Assembly: GCA_964435115.1 (NCBI GenBank)
Contig: CAYSYM010000004.1
Span: forward strand, 54,379-118,378
Length of the DNA stretch: 64,000 bases
Reading direction: 5' to 3'
Origin: CAYSYM01 sp964435115
GTDB taxonomy: Bacteria > Chloroflexota > UBA6077 > CF-72
Notes under the pieces: model-generated
Seen by the model: the letters and a program-made list of their open reading frames with translations, nothing else
What the model was told of the DNA's origin: nothing
The model's database searches: none
Translations under genes and position numbers: made by a program
Shown here: positions 16,852-25,778 of the stretch, piece by piece
How positions within the stretch are numbered: the first letter of the stretch is position 1
How the letters are laid out: every line of letters starts with the position of its first letter

Positions 16852-18074
16852 TCGGATCCTTCGAGGCTGGCGGCCTGAAGATCGCGCTCGTTTCGCCGTA
16901 CGACTTCGCCTACCCGGGTGGTGTGACGGCCCACGTCGTCCACCTCGCCGAGCGGTTCCGGGCGCACGGACACGAGGCGCACATCGTGGCGCCCTCGTCC
17001 GATGGCGGGGCGGAGCCAGACGTGCTGGAGAGCGCCTTCGTCCATCGCATCGGCCGTGTGGTCAGTATCCCTGCCAACGGTTCGGTGGCACGCATAACGC
17101 TCTCCCTGCGCTCGTACCTCCAGGCGAAGCGCCTCCTGCGTGAGCAGCAGTTTGACCTGATCCACCTGCACGAGCCGATGATGCCGGCGCTGCCGCTGAC
17201 GGTCCTACGCCACTCGAAGACGACCAACGTGGGGACCTTCCACGCGGCGCGCACGAGCCCGCTGGCCTACTTCTACGCCAAGCCGATCATCCAGCCCTTC
17301 TTCGAGAAGCTGCACGGCCGCATCGCCGTCTCCGAAGCCGCTCGTGATTTCGTAGGCGAGTATTTCAAGGCGGACTACCGCATCATCCCCAACGGGATCG
17401 ACTATGCCCATTTCAGCACGCCACGCCCGCCACTGGAGCGTTTCCGGGACGGCCGGCTCAATGTGCTGTTCGTCGGACGGCTGGAGAAGCGGAAGGGGCT
17501 GCGGTTCCTCCTGCGGGCGTGGCCGCTGGTGCGGGAGCGCGTCCCCGCCGCCCGACTGATCGTCGTCGGGGAAGGTCGCCCGCTCCAGGGCTACCGCCGG
17601 TTCGCGGCGGGCCAGGGCTGGACAGACGCCGAGGTCTGCTTCGCCGGGTACGCCCCGCCGGACGAGCTGCCGCGGTACTACCAGGCGGCGGACGTCTTCT
17701 GCGCGCCGGCGACCGGCCAGGAGAGCTTCGGCATCGTGCTCCTGGAGGCGATGGCCGCGGGTGCGCCCATCGTCGCCTCGTCCATCCCCGGCTACCGCGA
17801 CGTGGTGGCCCACGGCAGCGAGGGCCTGCTGGCGCCGCCCAAGGATCCCCAGGCGCTCGCCCGGGCGCTGATCAGCCTTCTGGAGGACGCGGAGCTGCGA
17901 CACACGTTCTCGACGACGGGCAAGGAGAAGGCGCGCGCCTACGACTGGCGGCACGTGGCCGCCCAGATACTGGACTACTACGCCGAGGTCCTGGAGCGCC
18001 GCTCCTTCTCGCCGGCGCCGCCGCGTGTGCGGTTCGCCCGAGTCCGGCGCGTCGCGGGCTTGCTGCGGGTGTGA
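16848..18074 (+). CDS. pimA: Glycosyltransferase family 4, PimA-like phosphatidylinositol mannosyltransferase
   Basis: 408 aa GT-B enzyme. The ATG overlaps the preceding stop. The N-terminal domain shows KIALVSPYDFAYPGGVTAHV, the glycine-rich acceptor loop typical of PimA, and DLIHLHEPMMPALPL. The C-terminal domain shows VLFVGRLEKRKGLRFLLRAW and the E-x7-E motif in ESFGIVLLEAMAAG. PimA transfers mannose from GDP-mannose to phosphatidylinositol. The symbol is given by similarity and by the adjacent phosphatidyltransferase and acyltransferases; the exact lipid acceptor is inferred. Confidence 0.8.
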   Translation: MIGSFEAGGLKIALVSPYDFAYPGGVTAHVVHLAERFRAHGHEAHIVAPSSDGGAEPDVLESAFVHRIGRVVSIPANGSVARITLSLRSYLQAKRLLREQQFDLIHLHEPMMPALPLTVLRHSKTTNVGTFHAARTSPLAYFYAKPIIQPFFEKLHGRIAVSEAARDFVGEYFKADYRIIPNGIDYAHFSTPRPPLERFRDGRLNVLFVGRLEKRKGLRFLLRAWPLVRERVPAARLIVVGEGRPLQGYRRFAAGQGWTDAEVCFAGYAPPDELPRYYQAADVFCAPATGQESFGIVLLEAMAAGAPIVASSIPGYRDVVAHGSEGLLAPPKDPQALARALISLLEDAELRHTFSTTGKEKARAYDWRHVAAQILDYYAEVLERRSFSPAPPRVRFARVRRVAGLLRV

Positions 18075-18667
18075 AGCAGCTCAAGGACGGCGTGCGGTCA
18101 GCCGCGGATGGGCCGGCGCGCGCCCTCGGACGGCTGGGGCTCACGCCGAACGCCCTGACGATTCTTGGCTCGCTGCTCACCGCCTCGGTCGGCCTCCTGG
18201 CCGCACAGGGCTGGTTCCTGTGGGCGGGACTCGGGCTGTGGCTGTTCAGCCTCACCGACACTCTCGACGGCGCCCTGGCTCGCGCGACGGGTCGGGTGTC
18301 CACCTTCGGCGCGTTCCTGGACTCGGTGTGCGATCGGTACGCGGAGGCGGCGGTCTTCCTGGGGCTCATCTGGTGGTACCAGGCGAATGGTGACGCGCTG
18401 GGCGTGGCGCTCGCCTACCTGGCGATCGTCGGCTCACTCATGGTGAGCTACGCGCGCGCGCGGGCCGAGGGCGTGGGCCTCCAGGCGGCCGAGGTGGGCT
18501 GGTTCCAGCGGCCCGAGCGCGTCGTCGCACTGGGCGTGGGCCTCCTCGCCGCCGCGGCGGCGCCGCTGGCGCTCCTCCTGGTGCTGGGACTGCTGGCGGT
18601 GATGACGCACGTGACCGTGCTCCAGCGCGTGCGCCACGTCGCCCGGCTCACGTCGAAGCAGGTGTAG
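18071..18667 (+). CDS. CDP-alcohol phosphatidyltransferase (PIP synthase-like)
   Basis: 198 aa, about six membrane helices. The full CDP-OH-P signature D-x2-D-G-x2-A-R-x8-G-x3-D-x3-D is visible from DTLDGALARATGR to GAFLDSVCD. It starts with GTG overlapping the PimA-like stop (GTGA). In actinobacteria the corresponding gene next to patA and pimA makes phosphatidylinositol phosphate from CDP-diacylglycerol and inositol-1-phosphate. The same role is likely here, though glycerol-phosphate specificity (PgsA) cannot be excluded by eye. Confidence 0.82.
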   Translation: MKQLKDGVRSAADGPARALGRLGLTPNALTILGSLLTASVGLLAAQGWFLWAGLGLWLFSLTDTLDGALARATGRVSTFGAFLDSVCDRYAEAAVFLGLIWWYQANGDALGVALAYLAIVGSLMVSYARARAEGVGLQAAEVGWFQRPERVVALGVGLLAAAAAPLALLLVLGLLAVMTHVTVLQRVRHVARLTSKQV

Positions 18668-18912
18668 CGCTCGCAGGCGCGGGACCGTCGTGCCCGTCCA
18701 CTCACGCGCCCGATCGTGCCGCTTGCGGCTGCGCGGCGGCGAGCGCAAGCGGGCAGCGTCCGGGGGACGCGCCCGAGCATGGTTCAGCGTCTGGCCGGGC
18801 TGCGCTCAGCCCCGCCGGCGAGCCCGCCACACGTCGTGGGACTCCGGCAGCGTCCGGGCGCACCCGTGTCCGGGCTGGTCGGCGCGCGGATGGCGTACAA
18901 TGCCTCGTGCTT

Positions 18913-18985
18913 GCGCCCGTAGCTCAGTGGACAGAGCGCTTGCCTCCGGAGCAAGAGGTCGCGCGTTCGAGTCGCGCCGGGCGTA
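18913..18985 (+). tRNA. tRNA-Arg (anticodon CCG)
   Basis: 73-nt cloverleaf. Acceptor stem gcgcccg/cgggcgt (G-U at 1-72), D stem gctc/gagc, anticodon stem cttgc/gcaag with loop ctccgga (anticodon CCG, reads CGG), T stem gcgcg/cgcgc with loop ttcgagt, discriminator A. CCA is not encoded. CGG is a common Arg codon at this GC content. Confidence 0.96.
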
Positions 18986-19171
18986 CCCATTGATGCCGAA
19001 GCTCCCGTGGCCCGGCGGCACCGGCCAGGTGGGCCCTCGGCCCGGGGGGACAGCGGATTCATTCGCCAGGCTCCGGCCGCACCGGCCTGGAGGCGGGGCT
19101 GGCCGCCTGTGACGCGTCTGTTATGCGCGAGGCCGTCTGCGCTATAGGTCTGTGACGCCCTTCGGCGCATA

Positions 19172-19396
19172 GTGCGTCGCGTGAGCGCCGCCCTCTCGCG
19201 CCCCGCGCGCTACCCGCGCACCACCTCCGGGCTGGTGCGCCAGTGCGCCTGGTGCCGCCGCGTCTTCGACACGTCCGGGCGCTACGCGATCCGCTCGCGG
19301 CACCTGCTCGGGGACGCGACGCACGGGATCTGCCCGGACTGCAAGACCGCAGCGCGCGCTGAGATCGACGCCGACTTCGCCCTCGCGCCCAGCTGA
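19172..19396 (+). CDS. Small CxxC zinc-ribbon-like hypothetical protein
   Basis: 74 aa, not assigned to a named family. Two CxxC knuckles (CAWC near residue 26 and CPDC near 53) are spaced as in small zinc-binding proteins, with a basic N-terminus. Starts with GTG without a convincing ribosome site. It lies alone between the tRNA and the end of hemB, convergent with the heme operon. It may be a real small gene because the cysteines are conserved-looking, but coding by chance in GC-rich DNA remains possible. Confidence 0.5.
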   Translation: MRRVSAALSRPARYPRTTSGLVRQCAWCRRVFDTSGRYAIRSRHLLGDATHGICPDCKTAARAEIDADFALAPS

Positions 19397-19423
19397 GATC
19401 GCGGCCAGGCAACGCCCGGACGG

Positions 19424-20473
19424 TCAGACGCCTGCGCGCCGGGCTGCCTCGGGGACGAGCGCGGCGTCCTGAGCCAACCACCGCGCCAGCTCCCTGGCGT
19501 GGTAGGTAACGACCACGTCCGCTCCGGCGCGCACGATGGCCGTGGCCACTTCCAGCGCCACCCGGCGCTCGTCGATCCACCCCTTCAGCGCGGCCGCCTT
19601 GAGCATGGCGTACTCTCCGCTGACGTTATAGGCGGCCAGCGGCACGTCGGGGAAGGCATCCTTCACCCGACGCACCACGTCGAGGTAGGCGAGCGCGGGC
19701 TTGACCATCACTATGTCGGCCCCTTCGGCCACGTCGAGCGCGACCTCCCTGAGCGCCTCGCGGGCGTTGGGCGGGTCCATCTGGTAGCCGCGCCGGTCGC
19801 CGACCTGCGGCGCCGAATCGGCAGCCTCGCGGAAGGGGCCGTAGAAGGCGCTGGCGTACTTCGCCGCGTAGGAGAGCAGCGCCACGTCCTGGAAGCCCCC
19901 GGCGTCCAGCGCCGTGCGCACGGCTTGGACGCGGCCGTCCAGCATGTCCGACGGCGCCACCACGTCAGCACCGGCTTCTGCCTGGGACACGGCTGCCCGC
20001 GCGAGCAGCTCGAGCGACGGATCGTTCTGGATGAATGCCTCCTGGCCGCTTGGACCGAGCAGGCCGCAGTGGCCGTGGGAGGTGTACTCGCACAGGCACG
20101 TGTCGGCGATCAGCACGAGCGACGGGACCGCCCGCTTGACGGCGCGGAGCGCTTGCTGCACCACGCCGTCTGGCGCCCAGGCCTCGGATCCCAGCGGATC
20201 CTTGGCACGCGGAAGCCCGAACAGCAGCACCGCCGGGATCCCCAGGTCGGCGACGGCCCGCGCCTCTTCGGCGACGCGGTCGACCGAGTGGTGGAACACG
20301 CCCGGGAGCGAGGGAACCTCCGCCCTGACGTCGGCGCCGGGCACGACGAACAGGGGGTAGACGAGCTGGTCGACCGACAGGCGGGTCTCGCGGACCAGGC
20401 GCCTGAGCGACTCTCCCCGCCTGAGGCGCCGGGGTCGGCCAGTAGGGAAGGCGGCCCGCCCGTTCACTGCCAT
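19424..20473 (-). CDS. hemB: Delta-aminolevulinic acid dehydratase (porphobilinogen synthase)
   Basis: 349 aa; condenses two ALA molecules to porphobilinogen. Zinc-site cysteines are seen in DTCLCEYTSHGHCG. The Schiff-base lysines are in LSYAAKYASAFYGPFR and MVKPALAYLDVV. The start ATG follows a near-perfect ribosome site, AAGGAGGTGACCG, 3 nt after the hemA stop. This is the last gene of the hemQEHCDAB operon. Its strong site suggests it is expressed above its neighbours. Confidence 0.97.
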   Translation of the reverse strand: MAVNGRAAFPTGRPRRLRRGESLRRLVRETRLSVDQLVYPLFVVPGADVRAEVPSLPGVFHHSVDRVAEEARAVADLGIPAVLLFGLPRAKDPLGSEAWAPDGVVQQALRAVKRAVPSLVLIADTCLCEYTSHGHCGLLGPSGQEAFIQNDPSLELLARAAVSQAEAGADVVAPSDMLDGRVQAVRTALDAGGFQDVALLSYAAKYASAFYGPFREAADSAPQVGDRRGYQMDPPNAREALREVALDVAEGADIVMVKPALAYLDVVRRVKDAFPDVPLAAYNVSGEYAMLKAAALKGWIDERRVALEVATAIVRAGADVVVTYHARELARWLAQDAALVPEAARRAGV

Positions 20474-20476
20474 CGG

Positions 20477-21877
20477 TCACCTCCTTCGGTGGCGCGCCTG
20501 GCCGAGGCGCAGCAGCGCCAGGACGGCCGTGTCCGAGCCGGGCCGTTCGAGCGCGGCTGCGCGCAGGGCGATCGTCGGTCCGTGGAGCAGCTTGTTCACG
20601 ATCCCCTCTGCCAGCGCCTCCACCGCCGCCCACTGCTCGGGGGTGAGGCCCTTTAGCCGCTGCGCCTTCCGCGCCAGCTCGATCTGTCGTACCTCCTGGC
20701 CGAACTGGCGCAGCACCACGATCGAGGACGCCACCGCCCGCACTCTGAGCCACCGCGCGATCGCCTCGGCCTCCTCGCGGGCCAGCAGCTCGACGCGCTC
20801 GATCTCACCCCGGCGCGTTCCGGCATCCACCGGGCACAGCCGCTCCAGGTCGTCGAGGTCGAGGACGCGCACGCCCGGGACCTGGCGCACGCCTGGCTCG
20901 ACGTCCCGTGGCACCGCCACGTCCAGGATGACCAGCGGCTCGCCCGAGCGGCCGGCCATGGCGGCCTGGACGACAGGCACGTCCACGACCGCCGAGCGCG
21001 CGGCGGTCGTGCCGACCAGCAGCGCGGCCTGCCGCAGCAGCGCCGGCAGGTCGTCCAGGCCGCCAGTCGCCACCTCGGCGGCTCCTGGCTCACCGTGCGG
21101 CGCCGCCCTGGAGGCGCGCAGGTCGTCGCGGAGGCGGTCCGCGTGCGACGGCGTCCGGTTGAGGAGCACGACCCGGGCACCGGCCTCGAGGAGCGCTCGC
21201 GCGGCGGACTTGGCCATGGCGCCGGCGCCGAGGACGACGGCCAGCCGACCCGCCAGGCCGGACGGGCCCAGTTCGGGCAGCCGCAGGGCCGCGTGCACGC
21301 CAGCGGTCGCGACGGACGGCTGGCGGCCCAGGAACGAGCCCGAACCCAGGCGCCGGCTGGACTCCAGCGCGCGGCGGAAGACGCCGTCCAGCGGGGGAGG
21401 CAGGGAGCCGCGCTCGAGGGCGATCCGGTGCGCCTCACGCACCTGTCCACGAATCTGCCCTTCGCCTACTACGAGCGAGTCCAGCCCGGCGGTGACGCGC
21501 ACGAGGTGGACGAGCGCGTCCGCGCCGTTCCTCGTGAACAGGTGGGGCTCGAGATCCTCGAGTCGGATCACCGCGGCGCGGGCGAGCGCGCGCCGAATCT
21601 GCAGCGCTTCCCGCGTCCCCCGGCCGTGTGCCCAGGTGTACACCTCGACCCGGTTGCAGGTGGAAAGGAGGACGGTGGGGAGGGTGCTCCCGACCCGGTC
21701 GTACCACGGCGTGGGCTCGAGCGCGAGACGCTCGCGCAGCTCGACGGGTGCGGTCTGGTGGCTCATCCCCACGACGACCAGCCGCCCCGTGGCCCAGCCG
21801 TTGCCCCCGCTGACGCCGCGGGTCCTCCCGTGGCAGCTACCAGGGTCCGCGCTATAGCGGCTCACCGGCTCAGCCAT
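20477..21877 (-). CDS. hemA: Glutamyl-tRNA reductase
   Basis: 466 aa; reduces Glu-tRNA to glutamate semialdehyde, the first committed step of C5-pathway heme synthesis. The catalytic Cys74 lies in LLSTCNRVEVY; the N-terminal GMSHQTAPVELRERLAL and NADP-binding VLGAGAMAKSAARALLEAGA are typical. The ATG at 21877 has GGGAG 6 nt upstream and overlaps the end of hemD by 8 nt, so the longer open frame is not used. The N-terminus is about 30 residues longer than usual. The partner hemL is not in the window. Confidence 0.96.
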   Translation of the reverse strand: MAEPVSRYSADPGSCHGRTRGVSGGNGWATGRLVVVGMSHQTAPVELRERLALEPTPWYDRVGSTLPTVLLSTCNRVEVYTWAHGRGTREALQIRRALARAAVIRLEDLEPHLFTRNGADALVHLVRVTAGLDSLVVGEGQIRGQVREAHRIALERGSLPPPLDGVFRRALESSRRLGSGSFLGRQPSVATAGVHAALRLPELGPSGLAGRLAVVLGAGAMAKSAARALLEAGARVVLLNRTPSHADRLRDDLRASRAAPHGEPGAAEVATGGLDDLPALLRQAALLVGTTAARSAVVDVPVVQAAMAGRSGEPLVILDVAVPRDVEPGVRQVPGVRVLDLDDLERLCPVDAGTRRGEIERVELLAREEAEAIARWLRVRAVASSIVVLRQFGQEVRQIELARKAQRLKGLTPEQWAAVEALAEGIVNKLLHGPTIALRAAALERPGSDTAVLALLRLGQARHRRR

Positions 21878-22715
21878 CTGCGACTCCCACCTGCGAAGCG
21901 CTGAGGGCGGGACGTCCGGCGCCAGCCGCCCGGGCGTCGCACCACGCTCCGAGCGCCGCGTCCGCCAGGCTGGCACTGCCCGTCAGCGCGGCCACCCGCG
22001 GGGCGGGCAGCCCGGCTGCCCGGACGGCGGTGGCCGTGGTCTCCCCCAGGCACACGATCGGCACGTCCGCGAGCACGCGCGACGGCTCCACCCCCAGGTC
22101 GAGCAAGCCGTCGACCAGGCCGCGCACCGTGGATGGACTGGTGAAGGTGACGAGATCGATGCGGCCGGCGCGCAGGCGTGCGGCTGCTTCACACAGGCGC
22201 TCGGCCGGCACGCGCCGCGTGGTGTAGAGCGGGAGCTCCCGCACGCGAACGCCGCGCGCCCGCAGGCCCTCGGCCAGCTCCTCCCGCCCTTCGACGGCGC
22301 GTGGCAGCAGCACGGTGGTGGACGAGCGGGTCTCGCCCTCGAGGACGCGCAGCGCCGCGGCAGCCGAGAAGCGCGGGAGGCCAATAGCCGCTCGGACCCC
22401 GCGATCGGCAAGCGCGCGGGCTGTCGCGGTGCCGCCGAGCACCCGCGTCCGGCCGAGGTCGGCCGCGCCTCCCCCGGCCCGCTGGAGCGCGTCGAGTAGG
22501 AACGTCGCCGCGTTGGCGCTGGGCAGCACTGTCCAGCCGAAGCCGCCGTGCCGGAGTGTCTCGAGGATGGCCGCCACGTCCGGCGCGGGCTCGAGCGGCA
22601 CCACCTCCACGACGGGCACCTCGAGGACGGCGAACCCGCGCGTTTCGAGTGCCTGGGTCAGGCCGGCCGCCTGCGCCTCGGGCCGGGTGTTGAGCACCAC
22701 GGGTCTCGCCGTCAT
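21870..22715 (-). CDS. hemD: Uroporphyrinogen-III synthase
   Basis: 281 aa; closes hydroxymethylbilane into uroporphyrinogen III with inversion of ring D. The family is poorly conserved in sequence. Recognised by two-domain architecture, the motif VTFTSPSTVRGLVDGL, IVCLGETTATAVRAAGL near the C-terminus, and position between hemC (ATGA overlap) and hemA. Confidence 0.9.
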   Translation of the reverse strand: MTARPVVLNTRPEAQAAGLTQALETRGFAVLEVPVVEVVPLEPAPDVAAILETLRHGGFGWTVLPSANAATFLLDALQRAGGGAADLGRTRVLGGTATARALADRGVRAAIGLPRFSAAAALRVLEGETRSSTTVLLPRAVEGREELAEGLRARGVRVRELPLYTTRRVPAERLCEAAARLRAGRIDLVTFTSPSTVRGLVDGLLDLGVEPSRVLADVPIVCLGETTATAVRAAGLPAPRVAALTGSASLADAALGAWCDARAAGAGRPALSASQVGVADG

Positions 22716-23677
22716 GGCCGGTCGCCCCCGCTCGGTTCTCCCAGCAGCCGGTCGGCACCCGCCTGGCGCAGCTCGGCGGCCAGGCGCGAGCCCAGCTCGG
22801 CCGGCGCCTCGAGCGAGCCCGTGCCGGCGGCGCGCAGGACCTGGCGGCCGTTGGGCGAGGCGACCGCCGCCAGGAGGTGGAGCGAGCCTCCACCGCGGGC
22901 GGTACCCAGCGCGCCCACAGGCAGGCGGCAGCCGGCGTCCAGCTCGGCCATGAGCTGCCGCTCGGCCTGCACCGCGGCGGCGGTCACGGCGTCGTGCAGG
23001 GGTGCGACGAGGCGCGACACCGGGTCGTCCTCGGCCCGTGCCTCGAGCGCCAGCGCGCCCTGGCCGGGGGCGGGCGGCATGAGAGCCGGGTCGAGCAGGA
23101 CGTGAGGCACGTCGAGTCCCAGGCGCGCCAGTCCTGCTCGAGCCAGGACGATCGCGTCGTACTGGCCGTCGAGCAGCTTCCGGCAGCGCGTGTCGACGTT
23201 GCCGCGCACAGGCAGGCAGGCGAGGTCCGGCCGGGCGGCGCGCAGGAAGGCGGCGCGCCGCAGGCTGCTCGTTCCCACCCGTGCGCCGGGTGGCAGGTCG
23301 TCCAGCTCGTCGCCGTTGCGGGTGACGAGCGCGTCGCGCGGATCTTCCCGCTCGGGCACGGCTACCAGCGCCAGCCCCGCCGGCACGTCGGCCGGCACGT
23401 CCTTCAGACTGTGGACGGCCAGGTCGATCGCTCCATCGAGCAGGGCCTGCTCGAGCTCCTTGACGAAGATCCCCAAGCCCCAGGCGGGCGTGGCGGCACG
23501 CGAGTCCTGGGTTCGGTCGCCCTCGGTGGTGATGAGGACCAGGTCCACGTGCAGGTCGGGGTGGCCGGCACGGAGGCGGTCCACCACCTGGCTAGCCTGG
23601 GTACGCGCGAGCGGGCTCCGGCGCGTGCCCAGGCGGATCGTTTGAGTGGTGGTAGAAGCGGCGGGAAGGTGGCCCAT
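22712..23677 (-). CDS. hemC: Porphobilinogen deaminase (hydroxymethylbilane synthase)
   Basis: 321 aa; polymerises four porphobilinogens. The dipyrromethane cofactor cysteine is Cys250 in LDAGCRLPVGALG. The substrate-binding segments LGTRRSPLARTQASQ, DLAVHSLKDVPAD, GTSSLRRAA and RGNVDTRCRKL are all present. Start overlaps the hemH stop by 1 nt (TGATG). Confidence 0.97.
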   Translation of the reverse strand: MGHLPAASTTTQTIRLGTRRSPLARTQASQVVDRLRAGHPDLHVDLVLITTEGDRTQDSRAATPAWGLGIFVKELEQALLDGAIDLAVHSLKDVPADVPAGLALVAVPEREDPRDALVTRNGDELDDLPPGARVGTSSLRRAAFLRAARPDLACLPVRGNVDTRCRKLLDGQYDAIVLARAGLARLGLDVPHVLLDPALMPPAPGQGALALEARAEDDPVSRLVAPLHDAVTAAAVQAERQLMAELDAGCRLPVGALGTARGGGSLHLLAAVASPNGRQVLRAAGTGSLEAPAELGSRLAAELRQAGADRLLGEPSGGDRP

Positions 23678-24714
23678 CAGGCCGTGGGCTGCTGTGTGGC
23701 GAAGATCGGCGCTGGCGCAGCCGCAGCATCGAGCCGCCCAGCCATGCGGGGGAGCGGAGCGCCTGGCGCGACCACGCCGCTGGTGGGCTGCGCCCGCACC
23801 TCCCGGAGCACGACGTCGGCCAGGGCCCGCGCGAGATCCGGGGCGTCATTCGGGGCAGGCACGCGGGTGAACTGCACGAAGCCTGCCTGCTCGGCCTGCG
23901 CGCGGCCAGCAATGTCGATGTCGTAGAGCGTCTCCAGGTGGTCGGCCAGGAACTGCACGGGCGCCAGGAGCACGTGGCGGTGGCCCGCCGCGGCGAGCTC
24001 GGGGAGCAGATCGAGCAGGTCGGGCTTCAGCCACTCCTCCGGCGTGTGGCCCGCGCTCTGGTAGGCGAACAGCCGGCGGCCTGGCGGCAGCCCGGCGGCG
24101 TCCGCGACGGCCCGCGCCGTCTCCTTGAGCTGATCGACGTAGCCGGGCTCGCGGTCGACCACCCGCCGCGGGAGGCTGTGTGCCGTCATCAGGACGGGCA
24201 CGTGGTCCCGCACCTCGGTGGGGAAACGGGCCAGCCCGGCCAGCACGCTGTCGGCGAGGACGTGGACGAAGGCTGGCTCCAGGTGCCAGGACTCGATCAT
24301 CCTGGCTTGCAGCCCGGCCCCGGCGGCTGCTGCCTCGAGCTGCTCGGCGTAGCCGCCCATGAGGATGGGCGAATACTGCGGCGAGAGGATGAGGCCGAGG
24401 AGGTTCTGGACGCCGCGCGCCGCGGCGGCGGCAACGGCGTCCGCGATAGTGGGCGCCGAGAAGCGCATGGCAGCCTGGGCGAGGAAGACGTCCTCGGCGG
24501 AACGCTCGTTCAACGCGCGCTCCAGCGCCGCGGCCTGTCGCTCGGTGATTGGAACGAGCGGCGAGCCGCCGACGATCTCGTAGCGGCGACGGAACTCCCG
24601 CACCAGTTCCTCGGACGGCGCCCGGCCGCCACGTACGCGTGCCAGGTATGCCGCCACGTCGTCGAGGTCGCGCGGCGACCCGTAGGTCATGAGGAGGACG
24701 CCGGTCCGGCTCAT
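23677..24714 (-). CDS. hemH: Ferrochelatase, probably coproporphyrin III ferrochelatase (CpfC)
   Basis: 345 aa; inserts ferrous iron into a porphyrin. The catalytic His is in TAHSLPRRVV and the acidic partner in GHTPEEWLKPDLLDLL; VLLMTYGSP at the N-terminus is standard. The ATG overlaps the hemE stop (ATGA). Because hemQ is in the same operon, coproporphyrin III is the likely substrate. The C-terminus carries an extra Ala/Pro-rich tail of about 30 residues. Confidence 0.93.
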   Translation of the reverse strand: MSRTGVLLMTYGSPRDLDDVAAYLARVRGGRAPSEELVREFRRRYEIVGGSPLVPITERQAAALERALNERSAEDVFLAQAAMRFSAPTIADAVAAAAARGVQNLLGLILSPQYSPILMGGYAEQLEAAAAGAGLQARMIESWHLEPAFVHVLADSVLAGLARFPTEVRDHVPVLMTAHSLPRRVVDREPGYVDQLKETARAVADAAGLPPGRRLFAYQSAGHTPEEWLKPDLLDLLPELAAAGHRHVLLAPVQFLADHLETLYDIDIAGRAQAEQAGFVQFTRVPAPNDAPDLARALADVVLREVRAQPTSGVVAPGAPLPRMAGRLDAAAAPAPIFATQQPTA

Positions 24715-25778
24715 CGGCGCGTCTCCTCGTGGACCGCTTCGACCAGCCGGGCGAGCACATCGGGATCGGTCTCTGGCAGGACGCCGTGGCCGAGGTTGAA
24801 CACGTGGCCGGGCCGGCCGGCCGCTCGCGCGAGCACCTCGTGCATGCCGGCGCGCGTGGGTTCCCAGCCGGCCAGGGGCCGCGCGGGGTCGAGGTTGCCC
24901 TGGATGGCTCGGTCGAACCCGATCCGCGCCCAGGCGTCGTCCAGGTGCACGCGCCAGTCGACACTCACCACGTCGCTGCCGGCCGCCGCCATCCGTTCCA
25001 GGAGCGCGGCGTTCCCGGTGCCGAAGTAGATGCTCGGAGCCCGCGCTTCCCCAAGCGCCGCGAAGATGCGCCGGGTCCACGGGAGGACGAAGCGGTCGTA
25101 GTCGCCCGGCCCCAGCGCGCCGACCCAGCTATCGAAGAGCTGCACCACGTGGGCGCCCGCTTCGACCTGGGCCCGCAGATACCGGATGACGCTCTCGGTC
25201 AAGGTGTCCATGAGCCGGCTCCACACCGCGGGCTCGCGGAGCATGAGCGCCCTGGCCCGGGCGTAATCGCGCGTCGGCCGGCCCTCGATCAGGTAGCAGG
25301 CCAGGGTGAACGGCGCCCCTGAGAAGCCGATGACCGCTGCCCTGCCGTCGGACAGCTCCTGGCGCAGCACGCGGATGCTCTCCAGCACGAACGGCACGCT
25401 CTCCTGTGGCTCGATGGCACGCAGTCGGTCCACGTCCGCCTGGCTGCGCACCGGGTGGTGGATGATGGGGCCGATCTCGGGCTGGATCTCCAAGGAGACG
25501 CCCATTCCTTCGACGGGGAGCATGATGTCGGCGAAGAGCACCGCGCCGTCGACGCCGAAGCTGTCCACGGGCATGAGCGTGACGCGGGCGCACAGGTCGG
25601 GCGTCTTGGCCAGCGTCAAGATGGGGTACCGTTCGCGGAGCCGGCGGTAGCCGGCCAGGCAGCGGCCGGCCTGCCGCATGAACCAGACAGGCGTCGTGTC
25701 GACCGGCTCGCGCCGGCACGCAGCGAGGAAGCGGGCCTCCGCCGTCATCGACGGCGCCGCGGTGGGTGCCGCGGTCAT
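24711..25778 (-). CDS. hemE: Uroporphyrinogen decarboxylase
   Basis: 355 aa barrel enzyme converting uroporphyrinogen III to coproporphyrinogen III. Signature PVWFMRQAGRCLAGYRRLRE near the N-terminus and IGFSGAPFTLACYLIEG in the middle are diagnostic. GNLDPA and FNLGHGVLPETDP complete the active-site wall. Its start overlaps the hemQ stop (ATGA). Confidence 0.97.
   Translation of the reverse strand: MTAAPTAAPSMTAEARFLAACRREPVDTTPVWFMRQAGRCLAGYRRLRERYPILTLAKTPDLCARVTLMPVDSFGVDGAVLFADIMLPVEGMGVSLEIQPEIGPIIHHPVRSQADVDRLRAIEPQESVPFVLESIRVLRQELSDGRAAVIGFSGAPFTLACYLIEGRPTRDYARARALMLREPAVWSRLMDTLTESVIRYLRAQVEAGAHVVQLFDSWVGALGPGDYDRFVLPWTRRIFAALGEARAPSIYFGTGNAALLERMAAAGSDVVSVDWRVHLDDAWARIGFDRAIQGNLDPARPLAGWEPTRAGMHEVLARAAGRPGHVFNLGHGVLPETDPDVLARLVEAVHEETRR

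Noticed and set aside
19171..19172. Additional tRNA or small RNA after tRNA-Arg (18986-19171)
   Set aside because: No second cloverleaf could be folded and no promoter-terminator pair was seen.
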